Source: Alsobacter metallidurans
GTDB lineage: Bacteria > Pseudomonadota > Alphaproteobacteria > Rhizobiales > Beijerinckiaceae
Reading direction: 5' to 3'
DNA length: 64,000 nucleotides
Assembly (NCBI RefSeq): GCF_014636935.1
Contig: NZ_BMES01000001.1
Span: 1,095,383-1,159,382 of the forward strand
Positions 38,309 through 47,810 of the stretch are shown here, piece by piece. How positions within the stretch are numbered: the stretch's first letter is position 1; each line of letters starts with the position of its first letter. The notes beneath the pieces were generated by a model, which searched no databases, was not told where the DNA came from, and saw only the letters and a list, made by a program, of their open reading frames with translations. Both the position numbers and the translations under genes were made by a program.

Positions 38309-38344
38309 GGGGAGGGTCGGCCCGCAGGGCCCCGGGGTGGGGTG
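38309..38344. repeat. Partial family A repeat
   Basis: GGGGAGGGTCGGCCCGCAGG then GCCCCGGGGTGGGGTG: one half of a family A unit, upstream of glyQ. A six-base hairpin GCACCG-AAAA-CGGTGC (38281-38296) lies just before it. Confidence 0.45.
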
Positions 38345-38427
38345 AGTCCGGGAGCCACATCCTTGACCCGCCCCCGCCCCCTCCTTAGGGTCCGCCGCGT
38401 TCGCAGCACTCTCGTCGGAAACACGCC

Positions 38428-39354
38428 ATGTCGGTTGCTCTCGAGCCCACGCGCTCGTTCCAGGGCCTCATTCTCACGCTTCACCGCTTCTGGGCGGAGC
38501 AGGGCTGCGTGGTGCTGCAGCCCTACGACATGGAGGTCGGCGCCGGCACCTTCCATCCGGCCACCACGCTGCGCTCGCTCGGCCCGAAGCCCTGGAAGGC
38601 CGCCTATGTGCAGCCCTCGCGCCGCCCCAAGGACGGCCGCTATGGCGAGAACCCCAACCGCCTGCAGCACTACTACCAGTACCAGGTAATCCTGAAGCCC
38701 TCGCCGCCGGACCTGCAGGACCTCTATCTCCGTTCGCTGGCCGCCATCGGCATCGACACCCGCCTCCATGACGTGCGCTTTGTCGAGGACGACTGGGAAA
38801 GCCCCACGCTGGGCGCCTGGGGCCTGGGCTGGGAGTGCTGGTGCGACGGCATGGAGGTGAGCCAGTTCACCTATTTCCAGCAGGTCGCCGGCTTCGAGTG
38901 CTCGCCCGTCTCGGGCGAACTCACCTACGGGCTGGAGCGCCTCGCCATGTACGTGCAGGGCGTCGAGAACGTCTACGACCTCAACTTCAACGGCCTCGAA
39001 GGCGCCGAGAAGGTGACGTACGGCGACGTGTTCCTGCAGGCCGAGCAGGAATATTCCCGCCACAACTTTGAGCACGCCAACACGCAGATGCTCTTCCAGC
39101 ACTTCAAGGACGCCGAAGCCGAGTGCCGCTCCCTTCTGGAAAAGGGCGACCGTGGCGAAAGCGCGGCCCACGCGATGGCGCTGCCGGCCTATGACCAGTG
39201 CATCAAGGCCAGCCACATGTTCAACCTGCTCGACGCTCGCGGGGTGATCTCCGTCACCGAGCGCCAAAGCTACATCCTGCGGGTCCGCGAGCTCGCCAAG
39301 GCTTGCGGGGCGGCCTTCCTGCGCACGGAAGCCGGCGGCTTCGTGGCCGCGTAG
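38428..39354 (+). CDS. glyQ: Glycyl-tRNA synthetase alpha subunit
   Basis: Catalytic subunit of the bacterial alpha2beta2 glycyl-tRNA synthetase. 308 residues, standard length, with [39 protein letters not shown] at the start and [19 protein letters not shown], and [17 protein letters not shown] of the class II core. The start ATG is 38428. glyS is downstream but separated by an isochorismatase-like gene (39622-40233) and a repeat. Confidence 0.97.
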   Translation: MSVALEPTRSFQGLILTLHRFWAEQGCVVLQPYDMEVGAGTFHPATTLRSLGPKPWKAAYVQPSRRPKDGRYGENPNRLQHYYQYQVILKPSPPDLQDLYLRSLAAIGIDTRLHDVRFVEDDWESPTLGAWGLGWECWCDGMEVSQFTYFQQVAGFECSPVSGELTYGLERLAMYVQGVENVYDLNFNGLEGAEKVTYGDVFLQAEQEYSRHNFEHANTQMLFQHFKDAEAECRSLLEKGDRGESAAHAMALPAYDQCIKASHMFNLLDARGVISVTERQSYILRVRELAKACGAAFLRTEAGGFVAA

Positions 39355-39621
39355 GGCGCCGTCCTCCGGCGCACGCCGCGGCCCCACCATCCTGTCGAGG
39401 GGAGGGTGAAGCGCCGCAATTGGTCCAACATCGCGGGCGACGGCGAAACAAACGTGCTGCTGGAGCGCGTCAAGCCCGCGCTGGGGCTGTCCTGTCGCTT
39501 CGTATCCCGCAAAGATTGAAGCGTCCGCCCGGCGCGCGCCTCACGATCAGGCGCGCACAAGCGGCCCCCTCCCCACCGCCGCCATTCCGTGTACTCTCCC
39601 GCCGAACCGGGAGGACCCTCG

Positions 39622-40233
39622 ATGACCGAACCAGCGCCCCGCACGCTGCTCCAGATGGCCGGCGCCAACCTCGCCCCCGCCAGGCTTCACGAAGCCGTGC
39701 TCGTCCTCATCGACGTGCAGAACGAATATGTCGACGGCAAGCTCGCGCTGCCGGACGCCCGGCCCGCCTTGAAGGTGATCGCCGGCCTGCTGCACCGCGC
39801 CCGCGTGCAGGACACGCCCATTTTCCACGTGGTCCACAAGGGAGGCGCGGGAAGCGGCAAGGCCTTCGATCCCGAGACGCGCGGCTTCGAGATCGCCGAC
39901 GAGGCCGCCCCGGTGGGGGCCGAGACCGTGGTCGAAAAAGGCCTCCCTAACGCCTTCGCGAACACGACGCTTCTCGACCTCGTGAAGGCGACCGGCCGCA
40001 AGGAGCTGATCCTCGCCGGCTTCATGACGCATATGTGCGTCTCCTCCACGGCCCGCGCCGCGCTCGACCTCGGCTTCCGCACCACGATCGCGGCGGACGC
40101 CTGCGCGACCCGCGACCTTCCCGACGCGCTCGGGGGCGAGCCCCTCTCCGCCGCCGCCATCCACCGCGCCGCCCTGACCGAACTGTCGGACCGCTTCGCG
40201 GTGATCTGCCGTGCGGCCGCCATCGAGGCCTAG
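39622..40233 (+). CDS. Isochorismatase-family cysteine hydrolase
   Basis: 203 residues with the cysteine hydrolase triad: Asp31 (LVLIDVQNEYVDGK), Lys106 (VVEKGLPNAF) and Cys139 (GFMTHMCVSSTARAALDLG). Such enzymes hydrolyse amides or vinyl ethers (nicotinamide, isochorismate, ureidoacrylate and others), so the substrate is not assigned. The start ATG 39622 has GGGAGGACCCTCG upstream. It separates glyQ from glyS. Confidence 0.87.
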   Translation: MTEPAPRTLLQMAGANLAPARLHEAVLVLIDVQNEYVDGKLALPDARPALKVIAGLLHRARVQDTPIFHVVHKGGAGSGKAFDPETRGFEIADEAAPVGAETVVEKGLPNAFANTTLLDLVKATGRKELILAGFMTHMCVSSTARAALDLGFRTTIAADACATRDLPDALGGEPLSAAAIHRAALTELSDRFAVICRAAAIEA

Positions 40234-40288
40234 GCGAGGCAGGGTCCGAGCCGCAGAGGCCGCAGAGCCGGGCGAAGCGCCGCAACGC

Positions 40289-40403
40289 GCCCCCTCTGGC
40301 ACAGGGAGAGGGCTGGGGTGAGGGCGGCGAAGCCTGGCTGGTTTTTTGAGAACAGGCGCCGGCGGACCCTCACCCTGTCCCTCTCCCCTTGCGGGGGAGA
40401 GGG
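40289..40403. repeat. Intergenic repeat, family B, copy 3 (upstream of glyS)
   Basis: CCCCCTCTGGCACAGGGAGAG at the left, CCCTCACCCTGTCCCTCTCC and CCTTGCGGGGGAGAGGGC at the right, in the 348-base gap before glyS. The remainder of the gap (40404-40581) shows only a short CTCAAGGGGAGGGCGGC arm and no gene. Confidence 0.5.
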
Positions 40404-40581
40404 CACGCGCGGCTTCCGCCCGGTCCACTTGGCGAAGAGAGAGGGCTCGGAAAGAGCACGCCGCAGCCCACTCTTGCCTCAAGGGGAGGGCGGCGCATCG
40501 CGCCCATTCCAACCTCCCTCGACACGCCCGCCTGCGCCGCTTAAAGCGTAGCGCTCCCGCCCGAAACGAACCGCGACCGCC

Positions 40582-42861
40582 ATGCCCGATCTTCTGCTCG
40601 AACTCTTCTGCGAGGAAATCCCCGCCCGCATGCAGCGGCGCGCCGCCGAGGACCTGCGGAAGCTCGTCACCGACGCGCTGGTGGAGCGGGGTTGCGTGTA
40701 TGAGGGCGCTCAGGCGTTCGCGACGCCCCGGCGGCTCGCCCTGCATGTCGTGGGCTTGCCGGCCCGCCAGCCCGACCTGCGCGAGGAAAAGAAGGGCCCG
40801 CGCGTCGGCGCCCCCGAGGCGGCGCTGCAAGGCTTCCTGAAGAGCGCCGGCCTCACGGACATCAGCCAGGCGCAGGTGCAGGCAGATCCCAAGAAGGGCG
40901 AGTTCTACGTCGCGATCGTCGAGAAGCCCGGCCGCTCCACGCCCGAGGTGATCGCCGACATCATGCCGGGCATCATCCGCGGCTTCCCCTGGCCCAAGTC
41001 CATGCGCTGGGGCGCGGCCTCCGCCAACCCGGGCGCGCTGCGCTGGGTGCGGCCGCTGCAGTCCATCCTGTGCACCTTCGGGCACGAGATGGAGACGCCA
41101 GAGGTCGTCCAATTCGAGATCGACGGCTTGCGCTCCGGCGACGTCACCCGCGGCCATCGCTTCCTCGCGCCCGACCTCATCATCGTGCGCCGCTTCGACG
41201 ACTACGTGGCCGCGCTGGAGCGCGCCAAGGTGGTGCTCGACGCCGACCGCCGCAAGCAGATGATCCTCACGGACGCCCGCAACCTCGCCTTTGCGCGCGG
41301 GCTGGAGCTGGTGGAGGACGAAGCGCTGCTGGAGGAAGTCGCCGGCCTGGTGGAATGGCCCGTGACGCTGGTCGGCTCCTTTGACGAGAGCTTTCTCGCC
41401 ATCCCGCCCGAGGTGGTGCGCGCCACCATCCGGGCCAACCAGAAATGCTTCGTGCTGCGCGAGCCGGCTGCCGGCGCGCTCACCAACCGCTTCGTGCTTG
41501 TCGCCAACATCGAGGCCAGCGACGGCGGCGAGAAGATCGTCGGCGGCAACCAGCGCGTGGTGCGCGCCCGCCTTTCGGACGCCCGCCACTTCTGGGAGAC
41601 GGACCAGCGCCCACTGCCGGATTTCGAGAGCGCATCCGACAAGCCGCTCGACCAGCGCCTCGCCAAGCTGCGGGCGCTCGGCATCGTGTTTCACGAGAAG
41701 CTCGGCACCCAGGGCGAGCGCATCGACCGCATCGTCGCGCTGGCGCGCGAACTCGCGCCGCTTGTGGGCGCCGACCCGGATCTCGCGGCCCGCGCGGCCG
41801 AGCTCGCCAAGGCCGACCTCGTCACCGAGATGGTGGGCGAGTTCCCCGAAGTGCAGGGCCTCATGGGCCGCCGCTACGCCGAGCTGCAGGGCGAGGACAG
41901 GAGCGTCGCGGCCGCCGTCGAGGAGCACTACAAGCCGCAGGGCCCGACCGACCGCGTCCCCACCGACCCGGTGAGCGTGGCCGTGGCGCTCGCCGACAAG
42001 CTCGATACGCTGGTGGGCTTCTGGGCCATCGACGAGAAGCCCACGGGCAGCAAGGACCCGTTCGCGCTGAGGCGCGCGGCGCTGGGCGTGATCCGGATCG
42101 TGTTGGAGAATGGGATCAGGCTGAACCTCAGCAATGCTTTCGCCTCTGCTTACCGCTCACATCGGACAACAAACCCGCTACTCGCATCTCAGCTCGATGT
42201 GGCGGCGGCTAGCGCCGGTCAGTCTGTGGCCGCAACGATCAACGCGGTTGCTGGAGCAGTATATCAATCTGACCTCCTCTCCTTCTTCCACGACCGCCTG
42301 AAAAACTACCTCCGCGACCAGGGCGCCCGACACGACCTGATCGACGCCGTGCTGGCCGACGCCGCGTCGGACCGCGAGCCTCCAGGCTCGCCCTTGCGCG
42401 CCGGCGAGCCGGGAGGCTCGCGGTCCAGGGCCGCCAACGACGACCTCCTCGCCATCGTCCGCCGCGTCGAGGCGCTTGGCCGCTTCCTCGACACCGAGGA
42501 CGGCAGGAACCTCCTCGCTGGCGCCAAGCGCGCCGCCAACATCCTGCGCATCGAGGAGAAGAAGGACGGCCGCGCCTACGCGGATGCGGTGGACCCCGCG
42601 CTGCTCGCCCAGCCCGAGGAGCAGGCCCTCGCAACCGCCCTCGACGCCGCCGAGGGGCGCGCCCGGGCGGCCGTCGCGGCCGAGGACTTCGAGGGCGCGA
42701 TGGCGGCGCTGGCCGTGCTGCGCCCGGCCGTGGACGCGTTTTTCGACAAGGTGACGGTGAACGCCGACGAGGCGGCCCTTCGCGCCAACCGCCTGCGGCT
42801 CCTGTCGCGCCTGCGCGAGGCGACCCGCACGGTGGCGGATTTCTCGGCCATCCAGGGCTGA
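40582..42861 (+). CDS. glyS: Glycyl-tRNA synthetase beta subunit
   Basis: tRNA-binding subunit of glycyl-tRNA synthetase. 759 residues, longer than many homologues. [29 protein letters not shown] at the N-terminus, [32 protein letters not shown], then the C-terminal [17 protein letters not shown] region. Two odd stretches lie in the last third. A variable loop (about 42110-42285) has visibly lower GC than its surroundings, and a 58-base palindrome at 42369-42426 adds [18 protein letters not shown] within the chain. The frame stays open, so the gene should be functional. Start ATG 40582. Confidence 0.95.
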   Translation: MPDLLLELFCEEIPARMQRRAAEDLRKLVTDALVERGCVYEGAQAFATPRRLALHVVGLPARQPDLREEKKGPRVGAPEAALQGFLKSAGLTDISQAQVQADPKKGEFYVAIVEKPGRSTPEVIADIMPGIIRGFPWPKSMRWGAASANPGALRWVRPLQSILCTFGHEMETPEVVQFEIDGLRSGDVTRGHRFLAPDLIIVRRFDDYVAALERAKVVLDADRRKQMILTDARNLAFARGLELVEDEALLEEVAGLVEWPVTLVGSFDESFLAIPPEVVRATIRANQKCFVLREPAAGALTNRFVLVANIEASDGGEKIVGGNQRVVRARLSDARHFWETDQRPLPDFESASDKPLDQRLAKLRALGIVFHEKLGTQGERIDRIVALARELAPLVGADPDLAARAAELAKADLVTEMVGEFPEVQGLMGRRYAELQGEDRSVAAAVEEHYKPQGPTDRVPTDPVSVAVALADKLDTLVGFWAIDEKPTGSKDPFALRRAALGVIRIVLENGIRLNLSNAFASAYRSHRTTNPLLASQLDVAAASAGQSVAATINAVAGAVYQSDLLSFFHDRLKNYLRDQGARHDLIDAVLADAASDREPPGSPLRAGEPGGSRSRAANDDLLAIVRRVEALGRFLDTEDGRNLLAGAKRAANILRIEEKKDGRAYADAVDPALLAQPEEQALATALDAAEGRARAAVAAEDFEGAMAALAVLRPAVDAFFDKVTVNADEAALRANRLRLLSRLREATRTVADFSAIQG
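42369..42426. repeat. Palindromic element in frame inside glyS
   Basis: Left arm 42369-42392 and right arm 42403-42426 are complementary in 23 of 24 positions; the outer 15 bases GGACCGCGAGCCTCC/GGAGGCTCGCGGTCC are perfect. The ten-base loop is CTTGCGCGCC. Translated it adds a Pro/Gly/Ser/Arg-rich stretch between VLADAAS and [10 protein letters not shown]. It is unlike repeat families A-D. Confidence 0.8.
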
Positions 42862-42979
42862 TCCCGCGCCTGGCTTTGCTCGTTTGTGGATATGCTGTCG
42901 TAATTCACAACCAGATATTTGATATAAGTTAAGACATGCGCCATAGTGTCCGTCCACCACGTGGGCCGACGGAGCGCGC

Positions 42980-43351
42980 ATGTCTGTTCAGGATCTCCCT
43001 CTCGACGTGATCGGGGCGCAGTTCGCGATGCTGGAGCCGGATCGCCAGCGCGACACCGCCTTTCTGTGCCTCAACGCGGTTCTCCGCGAGGCGCTGGACC
43101 GCGGCGCGGACGGAATCGCCGCCGCCGAGCTCGACCACATGCGCTCCGCCGTCACGACTTTTGAGGAGGGGCTCTACCGCCGCACCATCCACCAGCTCGA
43201 GATGGCCCAGGCCATCGCGGCCCGGCTGTCCGCCGGCGGCGCCTTCGCGGCCGTGGGCCAACGCAACGCCTACCGGGTCGCCATGCTGCGCCGCCGCCTC
43301 GACCTGATCCGAATCATCACTCCCGTGGCGGCCGACCGCATCGCCAGCTGA
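42980..43351 (+). CDS. Hypothetical helical protein
   Basis: 123 residues, mostly alpha-helical by composition: DVIGAQFAMLEPDRQRDTAFLCLNAVLREALDRG, then LDHMRSAVTTFEEGLYRRTIHQLEMAQAIAARL and a basic C-terminus (YRVAMLRRRLDLIRIITP). No domain or family recognised; no signal or membrane segment. Start ATG 42980. Preceded by an unusually AT-rich leader (42885-42945) that could hold its promoter. Confidence 0.65.
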   Translation: MSVQDLPLDVIGAQFAMLEPDRQRDTAFLCLNAVLREALDRGADGIAAAELDHMRSAVTTFEEGLYRRTIHQLEMAQAIAARLSAGGAFAAVGQRNAYRVAMLRRRLDLIRIITPVAADRIAS

Positions 43352-43464
43352 CCTCGCCGCGAGCTGAGGCTCGCCAAGCGCTCAGGAAGCCAGGCGCTGG
43401 ACCCCTCCGCCCAAACCCACTACCACCGGCAGGCCGCGCGGCGCGGCTCAACCGGGGATACGGC

Positions 43465-44166
43465 GTGGCGCTCAAGGGCATTCTCTTCGACAAGGACGGC
43501 ACCCTCATCGATTTCGACGCCACCTGGGGGCCGGCCGCCTTTGAGGCCATGACCGCCATGGCGAAGGGCGACGCCGCCGCGCTGGCGCGCCTGGCGGAGC
43601 TCAACGAATACATCGTCGAGGAACGCCGCTTCCTGCGCACATCGCCGCTGGTGGCCGGCTCCTCCAAGAGCTACGGCCACCTCTGGGCCGACGCCCTGGG
43701 CCGCGAGGACGGCCCCGACCTTCACGCCGAGATGGACGACCTGTTCCGCCACTGGGGCCTCCACTGGCTCGCCCCCATCGGCGAGCCGCTGGCCGTGCTG
43801 CAGGAGCTCGCCGCCGACGGCTACCGGCTCGGCGTCGCCACCAACGACGCCGAGGCCTCGGCGCTGGCGCAGGCCGAGCGCATGGGGCTGATGCCGCATC
43901 TGGAGTTCGTCGCCGGCTACGACAGCGGCCATGGCGGCAAGCCCGAGCCCGGCATGGTGCTGGCCTTCGCGGCCGCGCTCGGCGTCCCGCCCGGCGCCGT
44001 CGCGCTGGTGGGCGACAGCACGCACGACCTCCACGCCGCCCGCGCGGCCGGCGCGGTCTCGATCGCGGTGCTCACCGGCCCGGCCCCGCGCGCCGAGCTG
44101 GAGCCCCACGCCGACCACGTGGTGGCGTCGATAGCCGACCTGCCGGCCCTGCTGCGGACCCTCTAA
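43465..44166 (+). CDS. HAD-superfamily hydrolase (phosphoglycolate phosphatase-like)
   Basis: 233 residues with the HAD motifs: FDKDGTLID (nucleophile Asp9, general acid Asp11), motif II VATND, motif III Lys near GGKPEPGMV, and motif IV LVGDSTHDLHAARAAG. The helical cap resembles that of Gph-like phosphatases; a dedicated substrate cannot be read. The start is GTG 43465; there is no ATG nearby with homology. Followed by a family B repeat. Confidence 0.88.
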   Translation: MALKGILFDKDGTLIDFDATWGPAAFEAMTAMAKGDAAALARLAELNEYIVEERRFLRTSPLVAGSSKSYGHLWADALGREDGPDLHAEMDDLFRHWGLHWLAPIGEPLAVLQELAADGYRLGVATNDAEASALAQAERMGLMPHLEFVAGYDSGHGGKPEPGMVLAFAAALGVPPGAVALVGDSTHDLHAARAAGAVSIAVLTGPAPRAELEPHADHVVASIADLPALLRTL

Positions 44167-44168
44167 GA

Positions 44169-44290
44169 ACCCTCACCCCCACCCTCTCCCCGTTCCGGGG
44201 CGAGGGGGCCCATCGCGGCCGCGGCGCCGCTTGTCCCTTCTCCCCGGCACGGGGAGAAGGTGGCCGAGCGCAGCGAGGTCGGATGAGGGG
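44169..44290. repeat. Intergenic repeat, family B, copy 4
   Basis: CCCTCACCCCCACCCTCTCC then CCGTTCCGGGGCGAGGG, CATCGCGGCCGCGGCGCC, and CCTTCTCCCCGGCACGGGG with GAGAAGGTGGCCGAG, ending GGATGAGGGG. It matches 10642-10763 block for block and lies between convergent genes. Confidence 0.68.
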
Positions 44291-44327
44291 AGCCCGACCC
44301 ACACCAAGCCCGGCCCAAACGAGAAAC

Positions 44328-44864
44328 CTACTCCGCCGCCTCGCCCACCTGCTCGGGCAATTCCCGCACCCGGTCGCGCCAGCGCACAAGCAGGCCGTCC
44401 AGCGCCGCGATGTCGGCGGCCGGCAGCCGGCCCAGCGTTTCGCCGATCAGCTGGCGCTGTAGCGCCAGCCCCTGCTCGGTCAGGGCCCGGCCCTGGTCGG
44501 TGAGATGCAGCGCGTAGGAGCGCCGGTCCGCCGGCAGGGCGCGGCGCTCCACCAGCCCCTGCGCGGTGAGCCGGTCGATCAGGCCCGAGACGTTGCCCTT
44601 GGTGACGTAGAGCCGCTCGGCGATCTCCTGCTGGCTCGCGCCCTCGCGCTCCGACAGCGTCGACAGGAGGTCGAATTGCGGCACCGAGAGCCCGATGCGG
44701 CGGAACTCCTGCGCGGCCCGCGACGTGATGCGGTGATGCAGCCGCAGGAAGCGGAACCACGTCCGCAGCACGTCCTCGCTGGCCGGGGGAGAAGGCGGCG
44801 CGCTCGCCGGGCCGGCGGCGCCGTCAGGGGCAGAAGCGCTCTCGGGGAACTGGATCACGCTCAC
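44328..44864 (-). CDS. MarR-family transcriptional regulator
   Basis: 178 residues with the MarR winged helix-turn-helix: LSVPQFDLLSTLSEREGASQQEIAERLYVTKGNVSGLIDRLTAQGLVERR, then RSYALHLTDQGRAL. A 30-residue Ala/Pro-rich N-terminus precedes the domain. The start is GTG 44862-44864. It is divergent from the acyl-CoA ligase, with 136 bases between, so it may regulate that gene (inference). Confidence 0.88.
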   Translation of the reverse strand: MSVIQFPESASAPDGAAGPASAPPSPPASEDVLRTWFRFLRLHHRITSRAAQEFRRIGLSVPQFDLLSTLSEREGASQQEIAERLYVTKGNVSGLIDRLTAQGLVERRALPADRRSYALHLTDQGRALTEQGLALQRQLIGETLGRLPAADIAALDGLLVRWRDRVRELPEQVGEAAE

Positions 44865-45000
44865 ACTCTCGTCGTCTGCAACTTCCGCGACCCTAACTAT
44901 TCGCCTCCTGACGGCTTCCGCAAGCGCCCGGCTGCGCTAAGATGAACCCCTTGGGCAAAGCGCGAGAAACGCGCGGGAAAAACGCCTCCGGGAGGGGATG

Positions 45001-46629
45001 ATGCAAGGTTTGATGCAGGATTGGCCGCTTCTCATCAGCCGCGTGATCGACCACGCGGCGCGCGAGCACGGCGATCGCGAGGTCATCTCCCGCTCGGTCG
45101 AGGGGCCGATGCATCGAATCACCTACCGCGAGGTCCGCGCCCGCGCCCTCCAGTGCGCCCAGCGCCTCGAGCGCGACGGCGTCAAGCTCGGCGACCGCGT
45201 CGCCACGCTGGCGTGGAACACCTGGCGCCACCTGGAGTGCTGGTACGGCATCACGGGCGTGGGCGCGGTGTACCACACCGTCAACCCGCGCCTGTTCGAC
45301 GACCAGATCGTCTACATCATGAACCACGCCGAGGATCGCATCCTGTTCCTCGACCTCACCTTCATCCCGCTGATGGAGCGCCTGGCCGATCGCCTGCCCA
45401 CCGTGGAGCGCTTCATCGTCCTCACGGACGCGGCCCACATGCCGCAGACCACGCTGAAGAACGCCGTCGCGTACGAGACCTGGCTCGCCGAGGCCGATGG
45501 CGACTTCGGGTGGCGGGAGTTCGACGAGAACACGGCGGCCGGCATGTGCTACACCTCCGGCACCACCGGCAACCCCAAGGGCGTGGTCTACAGCCACCGC
45601 TCCAACATCCTCCATTCCATGATGGCGGTTGCGCCGGATTGCCTGAACCTCTCCTCGCGCGACGTCGCCATGCCGGTGGTGCCGCTGTTCCACGCCAATG
45701 GCTGGAGCTTCGCCTTCTCGGGCCCGATGGCCGGCGCCACTATGGTGATGCCCGGCGCCAAGCTCGACGGCCCCTCGGTCTACGAGCTGCTCGAAACCCT
45801 CAACGTCACCTGCACGGCGGCGGTCCCCACCGTCTGGCTCGGCCTGCTCGCTTATCTGGAGCAGACCGGCAAGCCCCTCACCAGCCTCAAGCGCGTGGTG
45901 ATCGGCGGCTCGGCCTGCCCGCGCGCCATGACGGAGAAGTTCGAGCGCAACTACGGCGTCCAGGTGCTGCATGCCTGGGGGATGACCGAGATGAGCCCGC
46001 TCGGCACCGTCTGCGTCATCAAGCAGGACTATGTGGGCCTGGAGGGCGACGCCCTCTACGACATCAAGATGAAGCAGGGCGTCGCCCCCTTCGGCGTCGA
46101 GATGAAGATCACGGACGACGCCGGCCTCCTCCTGCCGCGCGACGGCAAGACCTTCGGCCGCCTCAAGGTGCGCGGCCCGGCCGTCAGCAAGAGCTACTTC
46201 CGCGGCGAGGGCGGCCAGATCCTTGACGAGGAGGGCTGGTTCGACACCGGCGACGTCGCCACCATCGACCCGCACGGCTACATGCAGATCACCGACCGCG
46301 CCAAGGACGTTATCAAGTCCGGCGGCGAGTGGATCTCCTCCATCGACCTCGAAAACCTCGCCGTCGGCCACCCCGACGTCGCCGAAGCCGCCGTGATCGG
46401 CATCGCCCACCCCAAGTGGGACGAGCGCCCCCTCCTGATCATCGTCCCCAAGCCGGACGTGACCCCCGACAAGGCCCGCATCCTCGCCTTCATGGAAGGC
46501 CGCATCGCCAAGTGGTGGATGCCGGACGACGTGGTCTTCGTGCCCGAGATCCCGCACACCGCCACGGGCAAGATCCAGAAGATGGCGCTGCGCGACCGGT
46601 TCAAGGACTACCGGTTCGAGGGCGCGTAA
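45001..46629 (+). CDS. Acyl-CoA ligase (long/medium-chain fatty-acid type)
   Basis: ANL-superfamily enzyme that activates a carboxylic acid to an acyl-CoA using ATP. 542 residues: P-loop [16 protein letters not shown] (about 184-199), [10 protein letters not shown] (A5-type motif), and the C-terminal lysine in [15 protein letters not shown]. Group members include medium/long-chain acyl-CoA and dimethylsulfoniopropionate-type ligases; chain length is not assigned. ATG 45001 is chosen because GGAGG ends five bases upstream; ATG 44998 is equally possible. A decayed copy of its C-terminal coding region lies at 47476-47561. Confidence 0.9.
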   Translation: MQGLMQDWPLLISRVIDHAAREHGDREVISRSVEGPMHRITYREVRARALQCAQRLERDGVKLGDRVATLAWNTWRHLECWYGITGVGAVYHTVNPRLFDDQIVYIMNHAEDRILFLDLTFIPLMERLADRLPTVERFIVLTDAAHMPQTTLKNAVAYETWLAEADGDFGWREFDENTAAGMCYTSGTTGNPKGVVYSHRSNILHSMMAVAPDCLNLSSRDVAMPVVPLFHANGWSFAFSGPMAGATMVMPGAKLDGPSVYELLETLNVTCTAAVPTVWLGLLAYLEQTGKPLTSLKRVVIGGSACPRAMTEKFERNYGVQVLHAWGMTEMSPLGTVCVIKQDYVGLEGDALYDIKMKQGVAPFGVEMKITDDAGLLLPRDGKTFGRLKVRGPAVSKSYFRGEGGQILDEEGWFDTGDVATIDPHGYMQITDRAKDVIKSGGEWISSIDLENLAVGHPDVAEAAVIGIAHPKWDERPLLIIVPKPDVTPDKARILAFMEGRIAKWWMPDDVVFVPEIPHTATGKIQKMALRDRFKDYRFEGA

Positions 46630-46674
46630 CCCGCCCCGCGCCCGCCGGCGCCTATTCAGATCGGGAGAGTGTCG

Positions 46675-47457
46675 ATGCGTTTCTCAGCCCTCCGCCGCGC
46701 CCTTTGCGTCGGCCTCGCCGCCACGGTTCTGGCCGGCGCGGCCCGCGCGGACGAAGTCAGGGTGGTCAGCTCCGGCGGCTTCGCGGCCGCCTTCAAGGCA
46801 GTCGCGCCGGAGTTCGAGCGCCAGAGCGGCCACAAGCTCGTCGCCGAGTGGGGCCCCTCCATGGGCAAAACCGTGAACGCGGTGCCGCAGCGCCTCGCCC
46901 GCAACGAACCCATCGACGTCGTTATCATGGTCGGCTACGCGCTCGGCGATCTCGCCAAGGCGGGCCAGGTGGTCCCGGAGAGCCGGGTCGATCTCGCCCG
47001 CTCGCTGATCGGCGCCGCGGTGCGCCAGGGCGCGCCCCGTCCGGACATCGCCACCGTGAAGGGCCTCAAGGCGGCGCTGCTCAACGCCAAAAGCGTCGTT
47101 TATTCCGACAGCGCCAGCGGCGTCTATATCGAGAAGGAGCTCTTCAAGAAGCTCGGCATCGAGGCCCAGATGGCCGGCAAAGCCCGCATGGTCCCGGCCG
47201 ACCCGGTCGGCGAAGTGGTGGCCCGCGGCGACGCCGAGCTCGGATTCCAGCAGATCAGCGAACTGAAGCCCGTCCACGGCATCGACCTCCTGGGCCCCAT
47301 CCCCGAGGAGGTCCAGTCCGTCACCGTGTTCTCCGCCGGCATGGTGGCGACGAGCCAGCACAAGGACGCCGCCCAATCCCTCCTCCGCTTCCTCGCCTCC
47401 CCGACGGCCGCCGCGGCGGCGCGGGAGAGCGGGATGGAGCCGATGGCGGGGAAGTGA
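46675..47457 (+). CDS. Periplasmic binding protein, ModA-like
   Basis: 260 residues with a signal peptide ([25 protein letters not shown], cleavage near ARADEV) and a type II periplasmic-binding fold resembling molybdate/thiosulfate-binding proteins: [77 protein letters not shown]-type C-terminal strands. No ABC permease or ATPase is adjacent, so the ligand and the system are unknown. Start ATG 46675 with GGGAG seven bases upstream; GTG 46669 also possible. Confidence 0.82.
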   Translation: MRFSALRRALCVGLAATVLAGAARADEVRVVSSGGFAAAFKAVAPEFERQSGHKLVAEWGPSMGKTVNAVPQRLARNEPIDVVIMVGYALGDLAKAGQVVPESRVDLARSLIGAAVRQGAPRPDIATVKGLKAALLNAKSVVYSDSASGVYIEKELFKKLGIEAQMAGKARMVPADPVGEVVARGDAELGFQQISELKPVHGIDLLGPIPEEVQSVTVFSAGMVATSQHKDAAQSLLRFLASPTAAAAARESGMEPMAGK

Positions 47458-47475
47458 GGGGAGGGCCCCGCCGGC

Positions 47476-47561
47476 GAGCGCCCTCTGCTGATTGTAGTCC
47501 CGAAGCCCAACGCAACCCCTGAATAGCCGCCATCCTGGCCTTCATGCATCCAGAAAATCGC
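47476..47561 (+). pseudogene. Decayed fragment of an acyl-CoA ligase C-terminus
   Basis: Reading from GAG at 47476 gives [16 protein letters not shown], then a stop and frame change, then AAILAFMHPENR. The intact ligase at 45001-46629 reads [28 protein letters not shown] at the matching place. The block is too short and too broken to be a gene and is best read as a remnant of a duplicated or older ligase copy next to the binding-protein gene. Confidence 0.7.
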
Positions 47562-47810
47562 TCTGTGCGAACCATCCCGGGATCATTGATCGAGCAAAGG
47601 GGGAAGATCCGAACGTAGCCCACGACTTAGCTCTAGGAGGTCCGCTCGTGAGCACTCTCATCAGCGACTTATAGAAAAACTGCCGGGCAACTCACCAAGG
47701 CACCACGGGGTGACATCTCGGAAATTGTTACGCTTCGCTAAGGCCAAGCAGCTATTTTGCGTCTTGGCAATCGATGCGTTACGCACCAATTAGCTGTGTT
47801 TGGGTTTGAT
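47562..47810. other. Intergenic leader of the low-GC island
   Basis: No gene seen. Composition drops sharply here relative to the left side. TTGGCA (47764-47769) with a 17-base spacer to CAATTA is a possible weak promoter for the ParB-like gene; GTTACGC occurs twice (47726 region and 47779 region). This is the likely left edge of the acquired segment. Confidence 0.35.
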
